Assembly (NCBI GenBank): GCA_015065005.1
Contig: SVRE01000011.1
Location: forward strand, 1 to 43,284
From: Oscillospiraceae bacterium
GTDB lineage: Bacteria; Bacillota; Clostridia; Oscillospirales; CAG-272
Length of the DNA stretch: 43,284 nucleotides
Reading direction: 5' to 3'
The notes beneath the pieces are model-generated. The model was not told the DNA's origin and made no database searches. It worked only from the letters and a program-made list of their open reading frames with translations. Shown piece by piece: positions 9,405-18,257 of the stretch (position 1 is the stretch's first letter; each line of letters starts with the position of its first letter). Made by a program: the position numbers and the translations under genes.

Positions 9405-10343
9405 TTAACCCTTAACGAGCTTTTCAATTTCAGCAGCGAAATCGTCTTCTCTCTTTTCAAGGCCTTCGCCCTTCTCGTACATGTAGTATCCTGTAACCTT
9501 AATAGAACCGCCAAGAGCCTTTGCTGTATTCTCAACATACTGAGAAACAGACATCTTGTCTTCCTTAACGTATTCCTGCTCAAGCAAGCAGCTCTTTTCA
9601 TAGAACTTACCAAGCTTACCAGCAACCATTTTCTCAAGAATCTGAGCTGGCTTGTTAGCGTTCTTAGGATCGTTAGAAAGCTGAGCAAGAATAATTGACT
9701 TCTCTTCCTCAAGATCCTTTTCAGGAACGGATTCCTTGTTAAGGTAAAGTACAGGTGATGGTGCGCCGGCAACCTGAAGTGCGATATTCTTTGCAAATTC
9801 AGCAAAGCCATCATTATTTACAACAGCATCATCAGCCTCATATGTTACGATAACGCCTGTTGAACCCTTACCATGAATGTAAGTACCAACAACGCCATCA
9901 ACAATTACAAAACGACGAATATTCATGTTTTCACCGATTGTGAATACCATGTCCTTGAGCTTAGCCTCAACAGTCATATCTGTATCAACATACTGCTTTG
10001 TAAGAAGCTCTTCAACATTTGCAGGTCTTGTAGCAAGAATAGTCTTAAGAATATTCTGAACAAATTCAAGGAATGTTGCATTCTTAGCAACGAAGTCTGT
10101 TTCAGCATTTACTTCAATCATAGCAGCTGATTTCTTATCATCAGCAACCATAATATCAACAACACCTTCAGCAGCAATTCTGCTTGCCTTCTTTGCAGCA
10201 ACAGCAAGACCCTTTTCGCGAAGAACCTTTATTGCTTCATCAACGTCACCGTTAGCCTCTGTAAGTGCCTTTTTGCATTCCATCATGCCACAACCGGTCT
10301 TTTGTCTAAGATCATTTACCATACTTGCGGTAATAGCAGCCAT
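9405..10343 (-). CDS. tsf: Elongation factor Ts
   Basis: Guanine-nucleotide exchange factor for EF-Tu. The 312 residues begin with a UBA-like domain (DLRQKTGCGMMECKKAL, then DEAIKVLREKG). The core carries the EF-Tu-contacting TDFVAKN motif near residue 80 and two related core subdomains. GGAGG is followed by the ATG with good spacing, 24 bases after rpsB. Codon use is biased towards few, C-ending codons (many ttc, aac, aag), as expected for an abundant protein. Confidence 0.97.
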   Translation of the reverse strand: MAAITASMVNDLRQKTGCGMMECKKALTEANGDVDEAIKVLREKGLAVAAKKASRIAAEGVVDIMVADDKKSAAMIEVNAETDFVAKNATFLEFVQNILKTILATRPANVEELLTKQYVDTDMTVEAKLKDMVFTIGENMNIRRFVIVDGVVGTYIHGKGSTGVIVTYEADDAVVNNDGFAEFAKNIALQVAGAPSPVLYLNKESVPEKDLEEEKSIILAQLSNDPKNANKPAQILEKMVAGKLGKFYEKSCLLEQEYVKEDKMSVSQYVENTAKALGGSIKVTGYYMYEKGEGLEKREDDFAAEIEKLVKG

Positions 10344-10367
10344 TTTAATATCCTCCGTAATTTTAAA

Positions 10368-11108
10368 TTATTCAGCATCTTCAGCTGTTTCCTCAGCAAC
10401 AGCCTCAGCCTCTTCAACAGGTGTTTCACCCTGCTTGCCCTCGATAACAGCATCTGCAATAGCAGAGGAAATGAGCTTAATTGCTCTGATAGCGTCATCG
10501 TTACCAGGGATAATGTAATCAGCATCATCGGGGTCGCAGTTTGTATCAACAATTGCGATTACAGGGATGCCAAGTCTCTTAGCTTCAAGAACTGCATTGT
10601 GCTCTTTCTTTGTATCAACAATGAAAATAGCATCCGGAAGCTGTTCCATATCCTTAATACCGCCAAGATTCTTTTCAAGGTTATCCATTTCCTTAGAAAG
10701 ACCAGCTACTTCCTTCTTAGGAAGAAGGTCGAATGTTCCATCCTCTTGCATCTTCTTCAACTGAGCAAGACGTGCAATGCTCTTCTTGATTGTCTTAAAG
10801 TTAGTGAGCATACCGCCGAGCCAACGAACGTTTACGTAGTACATACCGCAACGAGCTGCTTCCTCACGGATAGCGTCTGTAGCCTGCTTCTTTGTACCAA
10901 CAAAGAGAATGTTTCCACCGTTTGCAGAAAGCTCACGTGCGAACATATAAGCCTCTTCAAACTTCTTAGCTGTCTTCTGAAGGTCGATAATGTAAATACC
11001 GTTTCTTTCAGTGAAGATGTACTCTGCCATCTTTGGGTTCCATCTTCTTGTGTGGTGTCCGAAATGAACACCTGCTTCAAGCAATTGCTTAATTGAGATA
11101 ACTGACAT
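10368..11108 (-). CDS. rpsB: 30S ribosomal protein S2 (uS2)
   Basis: Small-subunit protein of 246 residues. N-terminal family signatures are [23 protein letters not shown] and [16 protein letters not shown]-like FVGTKKQA and the conserved [12 protein letters not shown] and [21 protein letters not shown] stretches follow. The C-terminus is an acidic Ala/Glu tail. The frame stays open upstream, but the ATG at 11108 is preceded by GGAGG with 8-base spacing and gives the normal N-terminus. First gene of the rpsB-tsf unit, with a strong promoter and a leader of about 125 bases. Confidence 0.97.
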   Translation of the reverse strand: MSVISIKQLLEAGVHFGHHTRRWNPKMAEYIFTERNGIYIIDLQKTAKKFEEAYMFARELSANGGNILFVGTKKQATDAIREEAARCGMYYVNVRWLGGMLTNFKTIKKSIARLAQLKKMQEDGTFDLLPKKEVAGLSKEMDNLEKNLGGIKDMEQLPDAIFIVDTKKEHNAVLEAKRLGIPVIAIVDTNCDPDDADYIIPGNDDAIRAIKLISSAIADAVIEGKQGETPVEEAEAVAEETAEDAE

Positions 11109-11234
11109 TTTAATGTCCTCCTTAGGTTTTTCCACCACAAGCGCTGGCACTGTAACCATGTACTGTACACGGCACCAACAGCACATCAAAGCGGATGTGT
11201 GTGTAATATTATTTAGCGCGTCTCTCTTACGCGC
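11109..11234 (-). other. rpsB mRNA leader with 5' hairpin
   Basis: The predicted transcript begins almost exactly at a perfect 6-bp GC hairpin (arms 11216-11221 and 11229-11234, loop of 7). A second, imperfect self-complementary segment lies around 11157-11172. Ribosomal protein leaders often mediate autoregulation and a 5' hairpin can stabilise mRNA; both roles are inferred here. No known leader family was recognised with certainty. Confidence 0.4.
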
Positions 11235-11240
11235 CTATGC

Positions 11241-11269
11241 ATTATATCATACAATATTTTAGTTTGCAA
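11241..11269 (-). promoter_or_regulatory. Predicted strong sigma-A promoter of rpsB-tsf
   Basis: Minus-strand TTGCAA and a consensus TATAAT with a 17-base spacer. The start point would fall near 11234, leaving about 125 bases of leader before the rpsB ATG. Confidence 0.8.
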
Positions 11270-11314
11270 CACATTTTTCACTGTTCACAAAAAGTTTACA
11301 ATTAAGGGCTAAAT

Positions 11315-11593
11315 CTATTTTTTTCGCCTCTTTCCTCGATCATCCTCCACTGAAGGTAGATTACCAATATCCACAATTATTGTATCCTTGCCTATTTTAC
11401 ATATTTTATTCCAAGGGATAATTATATCAGTGCATTTTTTAAAGCCGAAAATCCCACCGTCACCAGGTATGATTATAGCTGTTATGCACCCATTACATAC
11501 ATCGATCATGAAATCGACTATGTAACCCAAAATTTTGCCGTCACAAAGGTTTACAACCTGTTTTTCAGTAATATCTGTTAAGCTTTCATCCAT
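11315..11593 (-). CDS. YlmC/YmxH family PRC-barrel sporulation protein
   Basis: A 92-residue PRC-barrel-like protein. The N-terminus (ITEKQVVNLCDGKILGYIVDFMID) and the IPGDGGIFGF and DIIIPWNKICKIGKDTIIVDI segments match the YlmC/YmxH family found in endospore formers. Its molecular role is not established. A GGAGG lies 6 bases before the ATG. It is upstream of and co-directional with rpsB, which has its own promoter, and ends in a Lys/Arg-rich tail. The strong, short beta-rich fold makes the family call good; a sporulation role is from family knowledge only. Confidence 0.85.
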   Translation of the reverse strand: MDESLTDITEKQVVNLCDGKILGYIVDFMIDVCNGCITAIIIPGDGGIFGFKKCTDIIIPWNKICKIGKDTIIVDIGNLPSVEDDRGKRRKK

Positions 11594-11644
11594 ATTCTGC
11601 CTCCATTTGTTTCTCTATATTATTTATATGTAGGAAACTTGAAT

Positions 11645-11684
11645 AGAAGACAAAAATGGTAGACAAAACATTTGCCTACCATTT
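11645..11684 (-). terminator. Intrinsic terminator after the lipoprotein gene
   Basis: Inverted repeat with 9-bp arms (11654-11662 and 11676-11684), extended inward by four more pairs after one mismatch, followed on the minus strand by a T-rich tract. It begins 8 bases after the lipoprotein stop. Confidence 0.8.
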
Positions 11685-11691
11685 AGTTTAA

Positions 11692-13557
11692 TTATTTTGC
11701 GGACTTGTAAAAAGATTCATACAAATCAAGCAGATCCTTTCTTTCATCAGAATTAATCAATTCTGACAATGTTGCATATTTCTCAGCATAAATCTTACGA
11801 TTATTCCACATATCAAGTGTTTCTTGCTTTTTAGCTAAGGAAGCTTCAGCATTTTCTACCTCAGTTGTTGCCGCAGCAATTTCTTCCTCAGTTGTAGCAG
11901 CCCCAAGCTTTGACTTAGCTGCATCAAGAGCCGCAGTTGCATCAGCTACACCGCCCTGAGCATTTTCGATATAAGCTTCTATTTTAGAAAGTGTGTAGTT
12001 CAAGGCAGAATAAACATTTTCAAAATCATCAAAAGACATATTAGCAAAAATTTCTTTTATCTGTTGATCAGCAGGTACAACTGCGCTAAGATTATCAGCG
12101 AACTGCTGCATCTTTTCCTCTGAAAAATCACCGCGAATCATAGCTGTCTGAAGCTTGATAAATGGATGTAATGTTAACTGAAGGTTTGAAGCCTTGATTG
12201 CATCCCAATAGCTCATAGAAGATCCGTTGTCAGGATATGTACGATAGTTATTACCTGTATAAAGAAGATTCATTTTGTAGCCACTGTCCTTGGTTTGAAG
12301 AACTTTTTCATCTCCATTGCCGGACAACACATAGTCAACATCTTCAATTCCATATTGAAGCAGTGTTCTTACTGTTTCATTGTCCTGTAATAGGTACAAA
12401 ATCTGCATTGATCTTTCGTAATCAGCTGAGTGAGAGCTTATTGCAAACATTGAAGAATAAACTGAATCAATACCTGCGTAAGTAGGAACAGATTCGATAA
12501 TATAGTGGGTATCTTCATATTCCTTTAAAGCTAACAAATTAGCTGAAATGACTTGGACAGCCGCAGTCTTACCCTCCGCAACAGAGGCGGAAACATATGT
12601 CTTATCTGTTAAGGTCTTATAGAAATTCCAATAATTCTTGTATTCATCCAAATCATAAAGGTATTTAGGCTCAAATACAGGAGCGCCGTTAGCATCCTTT
12701 TCTGCTGAACCTATAGAACCTGCAATAGATGAGGATTTATCAAAATAAACAATACCCGGAACATCATCAGCAGTTCCAACATAAGGAATTACATTTTCAA
12801 TGTTAGAGTCACCAATCTTAATTATGTAATCTTGAAGTGAGAATAAATCAAATGCTTCATCCCAAGCCATATCGGAATTAGCATCAAACAATTCCTTATT
12901 AACCAAAATATATTGACCGTTTTCAGAAAAATCGTGGTTGTTCGGAACGGCGTAATACTTGTTATCTATCTTGGTAGATTCCATAAAGATGCTTCTGATC
13001 TTTTTGAAAAGACCGTTGTAAATCTTTCCTTCTGAGAAGAACTCATTAAGGGCATATGTATCTCCACCCTTAACGTAAGTTGCAAAGTTGTTGTATCCGC
13101 CAACAAAGAAAATATCAAGCTGAGTGTTTAAAACATCAGGGTATGCCATTTCATAAATCTGAGTTTCTTCATTCAAAACAGCATGGTTTACATACTTGTC
13201 TGCTGTTAAATATGCTTTGCCGTTAGTTTTTTCGTTTTCTTTAATTTCTTCGAAACGCTTAGTAAGCTTTTCGTAGTATTCGTTTTCATTTATAGCTACT
13301 ATCTCTAACTCTGTAGAATAGTTGTTTGAACGTAAATAGTCGTTGATAGACGCTTGAACTGCAGCTAAACGAGTATTGAATCTATCATCAATTACAGCAT
13401 CAGTTGGAATCCAAAGTGAAAGTGTCAAAGCCTTGTCTGCTTTTTGGAAGTTTGCGTTAGCAATCTCTTCAGGTGTCATATCATCACCGCAGGATGTCAA
13501 TAATATTGGCAATATCATAAGAACTGAAATGATAAGACACAGTAATCTTTTCTTCAT
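11692..13557 (-). CDS. Lipoprotein resembling an ABC solute-binding protein
   Basis: A 621-residue secreted lipoprotein: a Lys/Arg start, a hydrophobic stretch and a lipobox LTSC with Cys23 as the acylation site. The middle looks like an extracellular sugar-type solute-binding protein (LSLWIPTD early, YALNEFF, NKYYAVPNN, ILVNKELFD, WDEAFDLF). Residues of about 520-600 are unusual for the family: an Ala/Glu-rich heptad-like region that probably forms a helical hairpin. No permease or ATPase gene is adjacent and it has its own promoter and terminator, so it is monocistronic. It could act with a distant transporter or in envelope sensing; the substrate cannot be read from the sequence. Confidence 0.82.
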   Translation of the reverse strand: MKKRLLCLIISVLMILPILLTSCGDDMTPEEIANANFQKADKALTLSLWIPTDAVIDDRFNTRLAAVQASINDYLRSNNYSTELEIVAINENEYYEKLTKRFEEIKENEKTNGKAYLTADKYVNHAVLNEETQIYEMAYPDVLNTQLDIFFVGGYNNFATYVKGGDTYALNEFFSEGKIYNGLFKKIRSIFMESTKIDNKYYAVPNNHDFSENGQYILVNKELFDANSDMAWDEAFDLFSLQDYIIKIGDSNIENVIPYVGTADDVPGIVYFDKSSSIAGSIGSAEKDANGAPVFEPKYLYDLDEYKNYWNFYKTLTDKTYVSASVAEGKTAAVQVISANLLALKEYEDTHYIIESVPTYAGIDSVYSSMFAISSHSADYERSMQILYLLQDNETVRTLLQYGIEDVDYVLSGNGDEKVLQTKDSGYKMNLLYTGNNYRTYPDNGSSMSYWDAIKASNLQLTLHPFIKLQTAMIRGDFSEEKMQQFADNLSAVVPADQQIKEIFANMSFDDFENVYSALNYTLSKIEAYIENAQGGVADATAALDAAKSKLGAATTEEEIAAATTEVENAEASLAKKQETLDMWNNRKIYAEKYATLSELINSDERKDLLDLYESFYKSAK

Positions 13558-13591
13558 GAAAATATATCCTCCATATGTTGTTACAAGTAAT

Positions 13592-13620
13592 ATTTTATAA
13601 TATTAACTTTGTTTTGTCAA
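13592..13620 (-). promoter_or_regulatory. Predicted sigma-A promoter of the lipoprotein gene
   Basis: Consensus TTGACA and TAAAAT on the minus strand with a 17-base spacer, about 35 bases before the ATG, in the gap downstream of rpoD. Confidence 0.75.
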
Positions 13621-13667
13621 GGTTTTTGTACATAATTTACAAAAACTACAAAAGTAATCATTATAAA

Positions 13668-14765
13668 TTAATCCAAATAATCACGTAGTCTTTTAGATCT
13701 GCTTGGATGGCGAAGCTTTCTTAAAGCTTTTGCTTCAATTTGACGAATTCTTTCACGTGTAATGTCGAATTCCTTACCAACCTCTTCAAGAGTTCTGGTT
13801 TTACCGTCAAGCAAGCCAAAACGAAGCTTCAAAACCTGTTCTTCTCTCGGAGTTAAAGTGTGAAGAACCTCGTTAAGTTGTTCCTTCAATAGGGTATAAG
13901 AAGCAGCATCAGACGGTGCGGGTGAATCCTCATCAGGAATAAAGTCACCCAGATGGCTGTCCTCCTCTTCACCGATTGGAGTTTCCAGTGAAACAGGCTC
14001 TAACGCATATTTCATAGTATCTCTTACCTTTTCCGGGGTCATACCGATTGCTTCTGCAATTTCCTCCGGAGTAGGCTCTCTTCCAAGCTCCTGCAAAAGA
14101 TTTCTCGAAACTCTTGATACCTTATGAATAGTTTCAACCATATGAACAGGAATACGTACAGTTCTTGCCTGATCAGCAATCGCTCTCGTTATAGCTTGTC
14201 TTATCCACCAAGTAGCGTATGTTGAAAACTTAAAGCCCTTTGAATAGTCAAATTTATCAACAGCTTTCATTAAGCCCAAGTTTCCTTCTTGAATTAAATC
14301 AAGAAAAGCCATACCCTTACCTACATGTTTTTTGGCAATACTAACAACAAGGCGCAAGTTTGCTTGAACGATCATATTTTTTGCATTTTCATCACCGTTC
14401 ATCATTCTTTCTGCTAAATCATGCTCTCTTTCAGCCTCAAGCAACGGAACCTGACCGATTTCCTTCAAATACATACGAACCGGGTCATCGATTGCAAGAC
14501 CTTCTTGCATTTTTTCGATTTCCTCTGAGCTCATCATTTGCTCTATTTCGCTCTCTAGCTCAGCATATTTGTCATTGGTTGTTCCGTCAGCATTTACCAT
14601 TCCACTCTTTTCAAAGTTTTCCATAAGCTTTGAAAACTCTTCTTCATCCATAGCGGAAAAGTCATAATTATCAAACGCATCTAATTCGTCATCATTGGTC
14701 AAATTAGCATCAGCATTACCCTTTTCGATAAGCTCATTAATATTAAAGTCCTTTTCTGAATCCAT
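13668..14765 (-). CDS. rpoD: Primary RNA polymerase sigma factor (sigma-70/SigA)
   Basis: Housekeeping sigma factor of 365 residues. An acidic N-terminal stretch of about 95 residues takes the place of a long region 1.1. It is followed by region 1.2 ([16 protein letters not shown]), region 2 with the -10-reading segment ([20 protein letters not shown]), region 3 ([10 protein letters not shown]) and region 4 ([14 protein letters not shown], then the helix-turn-helix [28 protein letters not shown]). It is the last gene of dgt-dnaG-rpoD, 16 bases after dnaG, the usual macromolecular synthesis arrangement in Clostridia. Confidence 0.97.
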   Translation of the reverse strand: MDSEKDFNINELIEKGNADANLTNDDELDAFDNYDFSAMDEEEFSKLMENFEKSGMVNADGTTNDKYAELESEIEQMMSSEEIEKMQEGLAIDDPVRMYLKEIGQVPLLEAEREHDLAERMMNGDENAKNMIVQANLRLVVSIAKKHVGKGMAFLDLIQEGNLGLMKAVDKFDYSKGFKFSTYATWWIRQAITRAIADQARTVRIPVHMVETIHKVSRVSRNLLQELGREPTPEEIAEAIGMTPEKVRDTMKYALEPVSLETPIGEEEDSHLGDFIPDEDSPAPSDAASYTLLKEQLNEVLHTLTPREEQVLKLRFGLLDGKTRTLEEVGKEFDITRERIRQIEAKALRKLRHPSRSKRLRDYLD

Positions 14766-14781
14766 TTTATACCCCTAAAAA

Positions 14782-16536
14782 TTATTTTTTCTTGTTTTTT
14801 ATCGCGTCAAGAATACTGTCAAATGTATCGGAATCCATGCTTTTCTGTTTTTCGGATGACAGAATGTCAATATATTCATTTAAAACATTCTCATCATTAA
14901 TAGAAAGCCTGCCCCTTTCCGACTGCATCCTTGTAATTCTTGATATTTCGTCAAGAGTAAAATCTCCCTCGATAAAGCCTATATCAAATTTCCCATATTC
15001 CTTATAAGCTTGAGAAATTTTTTCAAAAATTCTTTTACTAAGCGGTGTAATGAAGCTGTCAACACTGAGCTTCTCTGTACAAGCCTTCAAATGCTCACCC
15101 TTAAGCATCATCAAGCCCAATATAGCTTCCTCCGCCTTATTAGCTTTAATATTTGCAACGCTTTCAGGATTTATTCTGTCTCCTATACCGCTTGCTTTTC
15201 TATAAAGCTCGTTAACCTCTGTTTTTTTGTCTTTATAGGTGTTTTTCCGAATAATCGAATTGACATCTCTGAGAATAGAATCAACAGGTATATCAAGTAA
15301 TTTTGATAGCTTACGTGAATATAACTCACGCTCAACCTCTGACGGATATTTAGCTATCTGCTCACAAAGATCCTTGCTTGCTTTGATTTTATCATTTATG
15401 TTATTAATATCGTATTTAGATAGTGCTTTGTCACACTCAAATTCAAATCTTGTTTTAGATGACTCCAGTAAAGATGCAAACTTGTTGGGACCGTTCTTTT
15501 TGATAAACTCATCTGGGTCCTTTGCATTATCCATTTTTAAAATTTTAACATCTATACCAACCTCTTGAAGTAGCTTGAATGCTTTATCAGCCGCTCTTTG
15601 CCCTGCTTCATCACTGTCGTATGAAATTACAACCTTTTTAGTATAACGCGAGAAAATGCGCGCTTGCTCCGATGTAATGGCGGTGCCAAGGGTAGCAACG
15701 GCATTTTCAAAGCCTGAAGCATGAAGAGCAATTACATCCATATATCCTTCACACAAAACAAGCATTTTTTCACAATGATTTTTAGCAAAATTCAAAGCAA
15801 ATAGGTTTTTGCTTTTTTTAAAAGCAGGAGTATCTGACGTATTCAAATACTTCGGCATAGAATCATCCATTACTCTTCCGCCAAAGGCAACCACGTTGCC
15901 CGTTACGTCGATGATTGGAAAAATTACTCGATTTCTAAAATAGTCAAAGGCGCCACCGGTTTTATTACTTTTGCCACAAAGAAATCCAACAATCATTTCC
16001 TCATCACTGTAGCCAAGCTTTTTAAGATGGTCATGTAAGGCACCAAAGCTGTTCGGTGCAAAGCCAAGCTGAAAATGATTGATAACAGCAGGAGAAAGCT
16101 TTCTTTTATTGATTAGATAATCTCTTGCGATTTTTCCTGTATTCTCATCCCACAAGGATTTTTTGAAAAACTCCAAAGCGGCCTTGTTCATTTCCAAAAC
16201 GCGTTGCCTGCCAACCTCTTTTCTACCGTCATTACGTATAGAATCCTCTGGCAGCTTAATTCCGCTTCTTTCTGCCAAAAGACGTATAGCAGAAACATAA
16301 TCAAGGTTTTCCATACGCATTACAAATGTAATCGCATCACCGCCTGCACCGCAACCAAAGCAATAAAAGGACTGCGTTGAAGGAAAAACAGTAAATGACG
16401 GTGTTTTTTCACTATGAAAAGGACAACTACCGTTAAAGTTAGAGCCTGCACGCTTCAAGGTAATATATGTAGAAACTACATTTTCAATATTGTTTCTGAA
16501 CTTAATTTCTTCAATGATTTCGGGAGAAATATTCAT
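14782..16536 (-). CDS. dnaG: DNA primase
   Basis: Makes RNA primers at the replication fork. From the chosen start it has 584 residues. The N-terminal CHC2 zinc domain has ligands Cys38, His41, Cys59 and Cys62. The catalytic TOPRIM core follows, with LCEGYMDVIALH and the metal motif SYDSDEAGQRA, and a helicase-binding C-terminal region comes last. The ATG at 16551 contains the ribosome site; the ATG at 16536 is preceded by GGAGGAG and its first bases overlap the dgt stop as ATGA, so 16536 is preferred. Middle gene of the dgt-dnaG-rpoD operon. Confidence 0.96.
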   Translation of the reverse strand: MNISPEIIEEIKFRNNIENVVSTYITLKRAGSNFNGSCPFHSEKTPSFTVFPSTQSFYCFGCGAGGDAITFVMRMENLDYVSAIRLLAERSGIKLPEDSIRNDGRKEVGRQRVLEMNKAALEFFKKSLWDENTGKIARDYLINKRKLSPAVINHFQLGFAPNSFGALHDHLKKLGYSDEEMIVGFLCGKSNKTGGAFDYFRNRVIFPIIDVTGNVVAFGGRVMDDSMPKYLNTSDTPAFKKSKNLFALNFAKNHCEKMLVLCEGYMDVIALHASGFENAVATLGTAITSEQARIFSRYTKKVVISYDSDEAGQRAADKAFKLLQEVGIDVKILKMDNAKDPDEFIKKNGPNKFASLLESSKTRFEFECDKALSKYDINNINDKIKASKDLCEQIAKYPSEVERELYSRKLSKLLDIPVDSILRDVNSIIRKNTYKDKKTEVNELYRKASGIGDRINPESVANIKANKAEEAILGLMMLKGEHLKACTEKLSVDSFITPLSKRIFEKISQAYKEYGKFDIGFIEGDFTLDEISRITRMQSERGRLSINDENVLNEYIDILSSEKQKSMDSDTFDSILDAIKNKKK

Positions 16537-17540
16537 ATAGTTCTCCTCCATTTGCTTGGAACATATAGTTCTCTGAACAAATTAACGGCATATCTGTCAG
16601 TCATACCGGAAAGGAAATCGCAAACACAGCGCTCAACGCTTTCTTCCGCTGTGTTTTTGTAGCAATAATAGGGTAGCTCCTTAGGGTTTTTAGTGTAATA
16701 TTCAAAGAGCATGCCCAGCATTTCTATCGCTTTGTCCTCTTCGGCTTTAACATGCCTGTTATGATATACATTATCAAACAGGAAGGAACGCAACTCAGCC
16801 GTTGCCTGTCCGATTTCCTCAGACATTTTAACATATGGCTTGTCCATACTTTCTGTAATTATGGATGTAACCATATTGTTTATTCTTTCACTATGACCTC
16901 TTCCAAGTGTATTTATCAAGTCACGGGGAATATCATCAATAGAAAGAATTTTTGCCCTTATTGCATCATCAATATCGTGGTTTATGTAGGCAATTCTGTC
17001 AGCCAGCTTAATTATTCTACCCTCAAGAGTGGAAGCTTCATTGCTGCCGGAATGATTAAGTATTGCATCCTTAACCTCCCAGGTTAAATTCAAGCCCTCT
17101 CCGTCATTCTCCAGCTTTTCAACAACGCGTATGCTCTGCTCATAATGAGCAAAGGTTTCTTTGTAGAATTTTTGCATTGCCTTCTCACCCGAGTGACCAA
17201 AGGGAGTATGCCCAAGATCGTGACCCAAAGCAGCCGCCTCACACAAATCCTCGTTTAACCGAAGAGCTCTAGCAATAATACGTGAAATTTGAGCAACCTC
17301 AAGTGTATGCGTCATTCTTGTCCTATAATGCTCATCCTCAGGAAAGAAGAACACCTGAGTCTTATGCATCAATCTACGGAAGGATTTTGAATGAATAATA
17401 CGGTCTCTATCACGCTGAAAATCCGTCCTGTTAGGACACTTATTGCAAGGCTTTTCTCTACCGCGAGTATTAGAGGTTAAAAAAGCAAATTTGGAAAGAT
17501 ATGTTTTTTCTCTTTCGCAAAACAATTCCGCGACTGTCAT
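16533..17540 (-). CDS. dgt: dGTP triphosphohydrolase-like HD-domain protein
   Basis: HD-superfamily nucleotide hydrolase that removes triphosphate from dGTP or related dNTPs. From the chosen ATG it has 335 residues. The family N-terminus DRDRIIHSKSFRRLMHKTQVFF is followed by the HD metal ligands THTLEV and ALGHDLGHTPFGHSGE, and by the later DRIAYINHDIDDAI. The open frame runs further upstream, but AAAGGAG lies 7 bases before the ATG at 17540. It overlaps dnaG by four bases. Type 2 dGTPase-like proteins in this location are common in Clostridia; the actual dNTP preference is not known. Confidence 0.93.
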   Translation of the reverse strand: MTVAELFCEREKTYLSKFAFLTSNTRGREKPCNKCPNRTDFQRDRDRIIHSKSFRRLMHKTQVFFFPEDEHYRTRMTHTLEVAQISRIIARALRLNEDLCEAAALGHDLGHTPFGHSGEKAMQKFYKETFAHYEQSIRVVEKLENDGEGLNLTWEVKDAILNHSGSNEASTLEGRIIKLADRIAYINHDIDDAIRAKILSIDDIPRDLINTLGRGHSERINNMVTSIITESMDKPYVKMSEEIGQATAELRSFLFDNVYHNRHVKAEEDKAIEMLGMLFEYYTKNPKELPYYCYKNTAEESVERCVCDFLSGMTDRYAVNLFRELYVPSKWRRTI

Positions 17541-17564
17541 ACCAAATCTCCTTTCGCAATATAA

Positions 17565-17592
17565 CATATATAAAATACGCAAAAAAAGTCAA
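17565..17592 (-). promoter_or_regulatory. Possible sigma-A promoter of dgt-dnaG-rpoD
   Basis: Minus-strand TTGACT followed after 16 bases by TATATG. The -35 box lies inside the perfect hairpin downstream of yigZ. The -10 is weak, and other placements in the A/T-rich stretch are possible. Confidence 0.4.
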
Positions 17593-17609
17593 AAATACTT
17601 TTTTTGCGT
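17577..17609. terminator. Perfect 13-bp hairpin between yigZ and dgt
   Basis: Arms 17577-17589 and 17597-17609 are exactly complementary, each containing a run of seven A or T, with a 7-base loop. It lies 15 bases after the yigZ stop and could end that transcript. It also contains the probable -35 of dgt. Confidence 0.6.
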
Positions 17610-17624
17610 AAAATATCTTAAATA

Positions 17625-18248
17625 TTAATTTGAATCTATCCTTTGACCAACCACTTCCGGAATTATTCTGCCAGAAAATAAGTCAGTAATTCTAAGCAAA
17701 AATTTATTATGAATGTCCTCTTTAATTGCAAAGTCAATTGTTACATCATCTTCAAATGATGTATTATCTATTATAGCATTGTTACTCGTTAGCTCTATGT
17801 TGATTTTTCCATAATCAGAATAGCTGCATTTTATCCTCATAACGCTGTAGCTTTCAAAAATCGCTTCGCCACCTGCATCAAGCGCCATTGAGGCGGCAGT
17901 TGAATATGCCCTGACTAATCCACCTGCGCCCAACAAGATGCCACCAAAATATCTTGTTACCACAACTAAAACATCAGTAATACCTGACATTCTGATAGAA
18001 TTTAATGTCGGCATACCTGCAGTACCTTGCGGCTCATTATCATCCGAATAGCGCGCAATATTGTCACCAATCATGTATGCATACACATTATGCGTTGCAT
18101 CAGCATATTCTTTTTTCTTGCTTTTAATTATGGAAAGTGCTTCTTCCTCATCCTTAACGACTGTAGCATATCCAATAAACACGGATTTTTTCTCAACAAA
18201 TTCAATTTTAGCGCTTTGCTTCAACCGTTTAATCTTTTTTTCAGCCAT
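17625..18248 (-). CDS. YigZ/YvyE (IMPACT, UPF0029) family protein
   Basis: A 207-residue two-domain protein of the YigZ/IMPACT family. Diagnostic motifs are SDDNEPQGTAGMP near residue 70 and RYFGGILLGAGGLVRAYS near 100, followed by a C-terminal ferredoxin-like domain. Bacterial members lack an agreed function; links to translation have been proposed. AAGGAG is 5 bases from the ATG. It starts 9 bases after the hflX stop, so the two are probably one operon, which fits the idea of ribosome-related roles for both. Confidence 0.92.
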   Translation of the reverse strand: MAEKKIKRLKQSAKIEFVEKKSVFIGYATVVKDEEEALSIIKSKKKEYADATHNVYAYMIGDNIARYSDDNEPQGTAGMPTLNSIRMSGITDVLVVVTRYFGGILLGAGGLVRAYSTAASMALDAGGEAIFESYSVMRIKCSYSDYGKINIELTSNNAIIDNTSFEDDVTIDFAIKEDIHNKFLLRITDLFSGRIIPEVVGQRIDSN

Positions 18249-18257
18249 AAAAGCTCC

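Noticed and set aside
9293..9814. 173-codon minus-strand frame overlapping the tsf 3' end
   Set aside because: It lies in another frame of tsf and crosses its terminator; Leu/Arg/Ser-rich translation without motifs.
10316..10552. Minus-strand 78-codon frame inside rpsB
   Set aside because: Leu/Arg-rich out-of-frame translation of the Ala/Glu-rich S2 tail.
10302..11096. 264-codon open frame on the plus strand across rpsB and tsf start
   Set aside because: It is antisense to two certain ribosomal/translation genes, lacks a ribosome site and has no family-like pattern; its length follows from the biased codons of rpsB.
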